Source: Candidatus Thorarchaeota archaeon (GTDB lineage Archaea > Asgardarchaeota > Thorarchaeia > Thorarchaeales > Thorarchaeaceae). From it: a DNA stretch of 5,203 nucleotides. A program made the translations under genes and the position numbers. The DNA lies in NCBI GenBank assembly GCA_016840245.1, contig JAEOST010000606.1, positions 1 through 5,203 on the forward strand. The letters run 5' to 3'. Below, in pieces: positions 1 through 5,164 of the stretch. The first letter of the stretch is position 1. Every line of letters begins with the position of its first letter. The notes beneath the pieces are model-generated. The model was given only the letters and a program-made list of their open reading frames with translations, was not told the origin of the DNA and ran no database searches.

Positions 1-1631
1 CCTTCCGCAGAGCTCTCGCCTTTGCTCTCGACAAGCAGGCAATCGCTGACGATATCTGGGATGGTCTTGCTGAACCCCTTGATTCATGCGTTCCAATGAT
101 CAATCCATTCTCTTGCGAGGGTTTGCTTGATTACAACTACTATGAGGCAGATGTTGAACTCGGGAATCAGATACTTGACGACGCTGGATTTTCTATTGAC
201 CATATTAGTGACTTCAGACTTGATCCCCATGGCAATCCATTCTCTGTATATGTTGAGTGCAGACAATCATCCAATATTGGTATTGAAACGTGTACTATGG
301 TTGTGGAGGCACTTCACGCTCTACAGGTGGATGCTATTGTCACCTATCCTTGGGATTATTATGATTTTGTCAATTATGACATTATCTTCCTTAGTTCAAC
401 CTTCTCAGACTTTGATGTTAACTGGCTTGCTTATGAATTCTGGTCAGAAATTGCTGATGAACCATACATCAATCGCCCGAACTGGAGAAATGCAACTTTC
501 GATAGCTGGCGAGATCAACTACTACACGCAACTGACTACCAAGATGTTTACGATGCAGCATTAGCAATGCAGGAGATTTGGGTTCATGCATGTCCTGAGA
601 TTGTTTGTTATGAGAACATCCTACTCTCGGCGTACAGAACTGACAGGTTCAATGGTTTTGTCAATGATGTAAGTGCTGGTGTGCATGGCTGGTGGACTAA
701 TTACAAAGTCCATCTTCAGCAAGATGAAGGAGGCCCATGTGGTGGAACTTTACGTTGTAGCAATCCACTTGATGTAGATACATTCAATTTCATGCTCAGT
801 TCATCAGCCTATACTTACAACGTACTAGAGATGTTTTATGACAATCTCATAAAGATCGGTCCAAATGGAGAGGATATTCCATGGTTAACAGAGAGTTACA
901 CTACTGAGACACATGCTGACAACCCTGCTGTTCCTGATGGCCATACTCGATTCACTTTCGATATGATTCAGAACGCAACATGGACTGATGGCTCACCACT
1001 TACTGCAGAGGATGTAGCATACTCACTGAACTATTTCCGTGATACATTGGAAAATCCATATGGACCAGATCTGTCTGAAATGACCGCTGCTTATGCACCA
1101 ACGACATACAGAGTTGTCATTGAGTTCAATACCGAGTCTTATTGGCATCTCCATTCGGTCTCATACAAACCAATAATCCCAAAACATGTCTTTCTCGATA
1201 TTGGTCTGGATGGATGGAGTACTTGGGATCCACAACCTCCTTTGGAGAGTATAGTAACATCGGGGCCATACAATGTATCTGAGTACATTCCTGGTGAGTT
1301 CTGTGAATTGACAGTCAATAGGGAGTACTGCTTCGCTATAGATATAGAGACAGCAATATACACAACTAGCCTGACATCCTCAACATCCTCAACTCTCTCA
1401 TCCTCAACTTCGTCTACTGTCTCAACCTCAACTACAATGATTACAACATATGAAACTACAACAAGAACATCCACTACAGAACAACCTACTTCGTCAACAA
1501 CAACATCCACTGAATCTACTCCTGGGGACTGGTCACAGACGTTGCAATTAGTTGGGTGGTTGACTACTGCTGGATCGATTGTAGTGATTGTTATTCTAAC
1601 TCCACTTATCATTAGATCTACAAGAAAATAA
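1..1631 (+). CDS. Membrane-anchored SBP_bac_5 family solute-binding protein, 5'-truncated by the window
   Basis: The reading frame is open from the left edge (first whole codon at 3) to TAA at 1629-1631. The ATG at 96 is internal, because codons 3-95 already match the paralog at 1722-3716 (FRRALAFALDKQAI). About 108 residues, including any signal peptide, should lie upstream. In order the visible part has a segment resembling the family's C-terminal half (3-~720), a segment resembling its N-terminal half (GGTLRCSNPLD from 741, FTFDMIQNATWTDG, TSGPYNVSEY near 1260), a Ser/Thr-rich stalk (1362-1523), and a hydrophobic helix ending in RSTRK. It probably captures a solute outside the cell for an ABC importer; the substrate is unknown. 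By eye it is about 77% identical to the paralog across the N-type half and lower across the front of the C-type half. It has five cysteines the paralog lacks and a 6-residue shorter loop near 327-380. The frame is intact, so nothing marks it as a pseudogene. Confidence 0.93.
   Translation, partial: FRRALAFALDKQAIADDIWDGLAEPLDSCVPMINPFSCEGLLDYNYYEADVELGNQILDDAGFSIDHISDFRLDPHGNPFSVYVECRQSSNIGIETCTMVVEALHALQVDAIVTYPWDYYDFVNYDIIFLSSTFSDFDVNWLAYEFWSEIADEPYINRPNWRNATFDSWRDQLLHATDYQDVYDAALAMQEIWVHACPEIVCYENILLSAYRTDRFNGFVNDVSAGVHGWWTNYKVHLQQDEGGPCGGTLRCSNPLDVDTFNFMLSSSAYTYNVLEMFYDNLIKIGPNGEDIPWLTESYTTETHADNPAVPDGHTRFTFDMIQNATWTDGSPLTAEDVAYSLNYFRDTLENPYGPDLSEMTAAYAPTTYRVVIEFNTESYWHLHSVSYKPIIPKHVFLDIGLDGWSTWDPQPPLESIVTSGPYNVSEYIPGEFCELTVNREYCFAIDIETAIYTTSLTSSTSSTLSSSTSSTVSTSTTMITTYETTTRTSTTEQPTSSTTTSTESTPGDWSQTLQLVGWLTTAGSIVVIVILTPLIIRSTRK
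1362..1523 (+). repeat. Low-complexity Ser/Thr stalk region of the first binding protein
   Basis: About 54 codons, mostly Ser and Thr, sit between the binding domain and the transmembrane helix. The DNA carries degenerate short repeats of the kind TCCTCAAC/ACATCCTCA (1374-1415), followed by ACA/ACT-rich codons. Such stalks in archaeal surface proteins act as extended, often O-glycosylated spacers; that role is inferred from the family context. Confidence 0.85.
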
Positions 1632-1721
1632 CAGGTATTCTTTCGAATCCATTACATTGTGATGTATTGTACACAACAAGATTTACTATGTACATGCATC
1701 GTTGAAAGTGTAGGGGCTTTC
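1632..1721 (+). promoter_or_regulatory. Intergenic region with candidate TATA box and paired TGTACA motifs
   Basis: This 90-nt gap separates the two paralogs. A TATA-like TTTACTA (1682-1688) lies about 34-40 nt before the ATG at 1722, a suitable archaeal promoter distance. Two copies of palindromic TGTACA (1668-1673 and 1689-1694) flank it, 21 bp apart, inside an imperfect inverted repeat, 1661-1673 with 1689-1700. AGGGG (1712-1716) ends 5 nt before the ATG and is at best a weak ribosome-binding site. The second gene may therefore have its own regulated promoter instead of relying on read-through. Confidence 0.4.
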
Positions 1722-3716
1722 ATGAAAACTAAGTTGGCGCTCATCATCCTGTTATCAATAACAATCTCATTTTGTTCACCAGTTCTCTCCAATGCACAGT
1801 TATCGGATGACTATTTGAAGAATGGAGCATATGTAGAGAAAATCGTCTACAATGTCATTCAAGGTGATGACCAACAGATTCTCGCATTACAAAATAATGA
1901 AATTGACCTCATTGGAGACATGATTGATCCGACGTGCCTGCCAACATTGCAAGCATGTGAAGGTATCGAAGTTGCCAATACACTTCGCAATGGGTACGGA
2001 TACCTTTCTATAAACACTGCAAAAAACCCATTGAACTACACAGCATTCCGAAGAGCACTTGCTTTTGCACTTGACAAACAAGCAATCTCAGATGATGCAT
2101 GGGATGGTCTCTCAGAACCTCAGGACTCTTGCATCCCACAAATTAATCCATTCTCGTGTGAGGGATTACTTGGATATGATTACTACGAAGCAGATGTTGA
2201 ATTTGGAAACCAACTACTTGACGATGCTGGCTTCGTTATAGATAATGTAACAGGTTTCAGACTTGATCCCCATGGAAATCCATTCTCAATTCTGATAGAA
2301 GTTTCTCAAACATCACATATCGCTTTAGAAGTTGGTGATAAAACTGAAGAAGCACTCCTAGCTCTATATGTGGATGCTGAAGCAGTGGCTACTGATTTCT
2401 ATGAATACTTCAACTGGTGCTGCGGGTGGAGTGATTATGACATCTTGTTTCTTGGTTCATCTTTTTCAACCTTTGATGTTGGTTGGTTGGCTTACCAATT
2501 CTGGTCAGAATTTGCCGATGAGCCATATTACAACTTTCCCAACTGGAGAAATGCAACTTACGATAGCTGGAGAGATCAGCTGCTTCACTCAACTGACTAT
2601 CAAGATGTATATGATGCAGCCTTTGCCATGCAGGAGATTTGGGTACATGCATGTCCTGAGATTGTTTGTTACGAGAACATTCTATTATCTGCATACAGAA
2701 CTGATAGGTTCGAGGGTTTTGTCAATGACGTGAGCGAAGGTGTACCTGGATGGTGGACTAACTACAAGGTCCGTCTTCAATCTGGTGAGCCTGGCGCTCC
2801 ATTCGGAGGTACATTCCGCTGGAGCACGCCACTTGACCTAGACACCTTCAACTTCATGACAAGCAACTCTGCTTACACAATCAATGTGATGCAGATGCTC
2901 TATGATAGTTTGATAAAAGTTGGTCCGGATGGTAACGACATTCTCTGGTTAGCTGAGAGCTATCTCGCAGAAACACATGCAGATAATCCCTCTGTACCAG
3001 AAGGACATACACGATTTACATTTGACCTGATTCAAAATGCTACATGGACAGATGGAGCTCCTCTGACAGCAGAAGATGTTGCATTCACTCTAAACTATTA
3101 CCGCAATTCGCCAGGAAACCCATACGGACCAGACCTAACTGAAATGACTGCAGCCTATGCGCCTACAACGTATAGGATGGTCCTTGAGTTCAATACAGAA
3201 TCGTACTGGCATCTTCATACAATATCATACAAACCCATAATCCCGAAGCATTTCTTTCTTGATATCGGACTTGAAGGATGGAACACTTGGGATCCGCAAC
3301 CACCTGGAGAGAGCATGGTCACTTCTGGACCATACAATGTATCTGAGTATGTTCCGGGTGAGTTCTGCGAATTGACTATAAATCACGACTACTTTTTTGC
3401 AGTGGATTCTGGTTACCCCTCATATCATTCCTGTTGGACTAGTTGTTCTTCACTCTCATCAACAACATCTGAAACAATACCACCTACAACCACAACAGGA
3501 CAATCAATTTCCTATACAACAACGTCTTCTACAACAACGTTTTCTACAACGACACCTTCCGCAACAGCATCTTCTACAACAACCACATCATTTGAACCTA
3601 CAAATGGAAATTGGTCCGAAGTTGTCCAATTGGTCGGGATGATAACAACTGTAGGTTCAATATTAGTGATTGTTATTCTGGTACCAGTTATTATTCGAGC
3701 TGCACGACACGAGTAA
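1722..3716 (+). CDS. Membrane-anchored SBP_bac_5 family solute-binding protein with apparently permuted halves
   Basis: A 664-aa extracytoplasmic ABC-transporter binding protein; peptide or oligosaccharide substrate not determinable. The ATG at 1722 is chosen because it opens a signal peptide (MKTKLALIILL, likely cut near SNA|Q at 25-26); the frame extends upstream to 1659 but would bury that signal. There is no lipobox. Residues ~37-350 resemble the family's C-terminal half: YVEKIVYNVI, LALQNNEIDLIG, GYGYLSIN, FRRALAFALDKQAI (109), LLDDAGF, and VCYENILLSAYRTDRFEGF (from 316). Residues ~362-558 resemble the N-terminal half: GGTFRWSTPLD, LYDSLIKVGPDG, FTFDLIQNATWTDG, LTAEDVAFTLNYYR, IIPKHFF, SGPYNVSEY (535). 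A Ser/Thr stalk (~573-626) and one helix (~634-658) with RAARHE as cytoplasmic stop follow. Cysteine pairs at 72/79, 137/146, 233/234 and 311/316 suggest disulfides; NAT and NVS sequons suggest N-glycosylation. The half order is reversed relative to DppA-type proteins. No permease or ATPase gene adjoins. Confidence 0.95.
   Translation: MKTKLALIILLSITISFCSPVLSNAQLSDDYLKNGAYVEKIVYNVIQGDDQQILALQNNEIDLIGDMIDPTCLPTLQACEGIEVANTLRNGYGYLSINTAKNPLNYTAFRRALAFALDKQAISDDAWDGLSEPQDSCIPQINPFSCEGLLGYDYYEADVEFGNQLLDDAGFVIDNVTGFRLDPHGNPFSILIEVSQTSHIALEVGDKTEEALLALYVDAEAVATDFYEYFNWCCGWSDYDILFLGSSFSTFDVGWLAYQFWSEFADEPYYNFPNWRNATYDSWRDQLLHSTDYQDVYDAAFAMQEIWVHACPEIVCYENILLSAYRTDRFEGFVNDVSEGVPGWWTNYKVRLQSGEPGAPFGGTFRWSTPLDLDTFNFMTSNSAYTINVMQMLYDSLIKVGPDGNDILWLAESYLAETHADNPSVPEGHTRFTFDLIQNATWTDGAPLTAEDVAFTLNYYRNSPGNPYGPDLTEMTAAYAPTTYRMVLEFNTESYWHLHTISYKPIIPKHFFLDIGLEGWNTWDPQPPGESMVTSGPYNVSEYVPGEFCELTINHDYFFAVDSGYPSYHSCWTSCSSLSSTTSETIPPTTTTGQSISYTTTSSTTTFSTTTPSATASSTTTTSFEPTNGNWSEVVQLVGMITTVGSILVIVILVPVIIRAARHE
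3438..3599 (+). repeat. Low-complexity Ser/Thr stalk region of the second binding protein
   Basis: About 54 codons of mainly Thr and Ser with degenerate TCTTCTACAACAAC-like units (3525-3590). It sits in the same place as the stalk at 1362-1523 but differs in sequence and in codon-repeat unit, so it has turned over since the duplication. It is preceded by two cysteines (residues 571 and 575) that the other paralog lacks. Confidence 0.85.
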
Positions 3717-3719
3717 TTA

Positions 3720-4508
3720 CTATCCTAACCGTTCTCTCTCAGCAATAATCCCAATAGCCCAGGCTACTGCTGAGCGTACGAATGAATCCTCATCGTTTAA
3801 TTTCATCTTAAGTGATGGAAATGCCTTTGGGTCTCCAATCTGTCCTAAAGCTCTTGCAGCTTGCCATCGAACATTCTTGTTCTCATCCTCTAGAGCTTGA
3901 ATTAAATGTGTCACCGCTCTAGCATCACCAATCATTCCAAGAACCTTAGCCGCATTTTTACGGTCGGTCCAGGATTTCCAACTCAGTGCAGGGATTAACA
4001 CAGTGAGAGTAGTTTCCTTTATCTTCAGCAGTGATTCTGTGGCCTCAATTCGAACATCGTCATTCTCATCCTTCATTGCTTCAAGAAGAAGCTCTGCTGA
4101 TTGACTGTCCTCAACGCCACCCAAATCAGTAACCGCTCTGACACGGACCGAGGTATCTTTACTCTCGAGGTCTCCAGTCAACTCTTCAGCCTCACCAGAC
4201 TGCTGAATCTTCCCGATTGCCCAAGCGGCAGCAGACTTGACGAATTTATCAGGGTCATTCAATGCCTTCACTAAAATTGGGATGCATTTTGGGTTACTTA
4301 TCTGACCGAGGGCGGTTGCTGCACACCTTCTGACAATTGGATCATCATCACTCAGAACTTCACCTAGAGGACCAATTGCCATTGAATCACCGATACGGCC
4401 AAGAGCTTCAACAGCCTGTTTCCTAATATCAATATCATCTGATGCTAGAATTGTAATTAGTCCAACAATGTCCCTATTCATTTCTAACTCGGCTATATCA
4501 GATGACAC
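3720..4508 (-). CDS. HEAT / PBS-lyase-like repeat protein, eight repeats
   Basis: A soluble 262-aa alpha-solenoid, probably a cytosolic protein-binding scaffold or regulator; no catalytic residues are visible and no partner can be named. Eight repeats of about 30-31 residues fill it, each with a D-rich turn, VR or RK, an A..ALG.I motif and then a D/N/P turn (for example VRRCAATALGQISNP and VRWQAARALGQIGDP). There is no signal peptide or membrane segment. Start choice: GTG at 4508 lies 8 nt after AGAGGT (4517-4522 on the minus strand). The TTG at 4514, which gives 264 aa, is only 2 nt from that site, and the first in-frame ATG is at 4481 with no ribosome-binding site. All choices keep all eight repeats. 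The frame stays open further upstream (about 22 codons from the TAG near 4572) without a standard start, so an N-terminal extension is possible. Repeats 1-3 and 6-8 are clearly related. It converges on the binding-protein gene with 3 nt between stop codons. Confidence 0.92.
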   Translation of the reverse strand: MSSDIAELEMNRDIVGLITILASDDIDIRKQAVEALGRIGDSMAIGPLGEVLSDDDPIVRRCAATALGQISNPKCIPILVKALNDPDKFVKSAAAWAIGKIQQSGEAEELTGDLESKDTSVRVRAVTDLGGVEDSQSAELLLEAMKDENDDVRIEATESLLKIKETTLTVLIPALSWKSWTDRKNAAKVLGMIGDARAVTHLIQALEDENKNVRWQAARALGQIGDPKAFPSLKMKLNDEDSFVRSAVAWAIGIIAERERLG

Positions 4509-4546
4509 GCGCAAATACCTCTGAACAAAATTCTTCGTTCTATCAT
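4493..4546 (-). other. Possible 17-codon leader ORF overlapping the start of the HEAT gene
   Basis: ATG at 4546 runs to TAG at 4495-4493, encoding MIERRILFRGICACHLI, and overlaps the first five codons of the HEAT gene as called. It is either a translated leader that couples translation into the HEAT gene or the remnant of the true HEAT start after a one-base change. A single-base shift after its third codon would read MIETKNFVQRYLRVSSDI and run into the HEAT frame. Composition alone cannot decide. Confidence 0.3.
4517..4522 (-). promoter_or_regulatory. Ribosome-binding site deciding the HEAT gene start
   Basis: AGAGGT on the minus strand ends 8 nt before GTG at 4508 and only 2 nt before TTG at 4514. 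Normal spacing favours the GTG, so the protein is called with 262 residues. Confidence 0.5.
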
Positions 4547-4551
4547 TTGTA

Positions 4552-4558
4552 CTCCTTT
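4552..4558 (-). promoter_or_regulatory. Strong Shine-Dalgarno with ATG, out of frame with the HEAT gene
   Basis: AAAGGAG on the minus strand is followed after 5 nt by ATG (4546-4544). It is the best ribosome-binding site in the window, yet its ATG opens only a 17-codon frame that is not the HEAT frame. Confidence 0.55.
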
Positions 4559-4571
4559 GTTTTTGCTTTTT

Positions 4572-4600
4572 CTATTCAATAATTAAGATAATTTATTACA
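4572..4600. promoter_or_regulatory. A/T-rich divergent promoter region
   Basis: The most A/T-rich stretch in the window lies between the divergent HEAT gene and the 166-aa gene. On the plus strand AATTTATTA (4590-4598) ends 30 nt before the ATG at 4629 and would start transcription close to 4620, giving a very short leader. On the minus strand TTAATTATT (4578-4586) or TAATAAATT (4590-4598) could serve the HEAT gene. The box-to-gene assignments are inferred from spacing alone. Confidence 0.5.
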
Positions 4601-4628
4601 TGGAAATCCATCTACTCTTCGAAATTCA

Positions 4629-5129
4629 ATGAAGACAGATAAGCTTCTGAAACAGCTAATCAGTGATGTTTCAAACTATGAGAGTCTACCTTGGTTGGAG
4701 GGCTACACTGATTTTGGTTCATTTACTGAACGAGGTCCACCTGAGGGTGATATCAGTGTGGAACAAGTAGGACCATGGTTGTGGATCTCTGCAAATTTCT
4801 CCTATGGGGGTAAAACTATGGATCAGAGCACTGATCGAGCGGGCGGAGACCCCTATAGCGCCTATGTGAAGTACGACTGGGTAGGTCCTGCAGATTCCGC
4901 ACCATCAGAGGTGTCTCATCCAGATGAGTTAGTTGATTGGGCACTCTACAAATCAACTTATGCACAGGAGCATACTGATGTTGGGTCGTGGGGAGTGCAT
5001 AAAGGCAGTTGGATAGAAAGTGTAGACGAGGATGGAACAGTTACTTATCGAGAAGCAACTGGACCGTTTCAGGATGTAGCACCTAGTTCAATGACCGAAG
5101 TAAAGACAACGAAATTAGAACTGCCCTGA
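4629..5129 (+). CDS. Unrecognised 166-aa soluble Trp-rich acidic protein
   Basis: I do not recognise this family. The ATG at 4629 opens a 166-codon frame ending in TGA at 5127-5129. The product has no signal peptide, no hydrophobic helix and no cysteine. It is acidic and rich in aromatic residues, with seven Trp (22, 50, 52, 84, 104, 121, 128) and about nine Tyr. Visible pieces are a short amphipathic N-terminus (KLLKQLISDV), a Gly/Pro-punctuated middle (GPWLWISANFSYGG, residues 48-61), SAYVKYDW (77-84) and GSWGVHKGSW (119-128). The alternating polar/aromatic pattern suggests a beta-rich fold, which is inference. No Shine-Dalgarno precedes the ATG; a TATA-like box ends about 30 nt upstream, fitting a nearly leaderless archaeal mRNA. 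It is divergent from the HEAT gene. Coding is supported by the length, by a composition resembling soluble protein, and by the promoter placement. Confidence 0.75.
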   Translation: MKTDKLLKQLISDVSNYESLPWLEGYTDFGSFTERGPPEGDISVEQVGPWLWISANFSYGGKTMDQSTDRAGGDPYSAYVKYDWVGPADSAPSEVSHPDELVDWALYKSTYAQEHTDVGSWGVHKGSWIESVDEDGTVTYREATGPFQDVAPSSMTEVKTTKLELP

Positions 5130-5148
5130 TTGTTGCTAGAACTGTAAC

Positions 5149-5164
5149 ATTTCCTTGTTTGTGT
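5149..5164 (+). terminator. Possible T-rich archaeal terminator after the 166-aa gene
   Basis: A pyrimidine-rich run (ATTTCCTTGTTTGTGT) starts about 20 nt after the TGA at 5129. Archaeal RNA polymerase often terminates in T-rich stretches without a hairpin. The run is interrupted, so support is weak. No gene can be supported in the remaining bases to 5203; all three minus-strand frames meet a stop within about 20 nt of the right edge. Confidence 0.25.

Larger units (their letters stand above)
1..3716 (+). repeat. Tandem gene duplication (two binding-protein paralogs)
   Basis: Codons 3-1631 are collinear with 2046-3716. Protein identity by eye is about 91% over 80 residues around NWRNATFDSW (478-717 against 2539-2778), about 77% over the ~200-residue N-type half, and lower near the solvent-exposed loops. 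The Ser/Thr stalks cannot be aligned reliably, while the membrane helices are again similar (QLVG..TT.GSI.VIVIL.P.IIR). This is direct tandem duplication followed by divergence. More copies may lie to the left of the window. Confidence 0.9.

Noticed and set aside
1139..1612. Minus-strand 157-codon frame rich in Val/Asp/Glu
   Set aside because: It is the antisense shadow of the Ser/Thr stalk of the first binding protein; its Val/Asp/Glu bias follows from ACA/TCA-type codons read backwards, and it has no independent start signal.
1653..1666. Small hairpin TACAT-tgtg-ATGTA
   Set aside because: A 5-bp A/T-rich stem is too weak to call a terminator or riboregulator.
1659..1721. 21-codon N-terminal extension of the second binding protein
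   Set aside because: It would put MMYCTQQDLLCTCIVESVGAF before a typical signal peptide beginning at 1722; no homologous character and it overlaps the likely promoter.
3397..3642. Plus-strand frame rich in Gln and His
   Set aside because: It is the frame-shifted reading of the Thr-rich stalk inside the well-supported binding protein gene.
4600..4632. 10-codon ORF (MEIHLLFEIQ) whose TGA overlaps the ATG of the 166-aa gene
   Set aside because: The ATGA overlap looks like translational coupling, but its ATG lies only 2 nt after the TATA-like box, upstream of the expected transcription start, and there is no ribosome-binding site.
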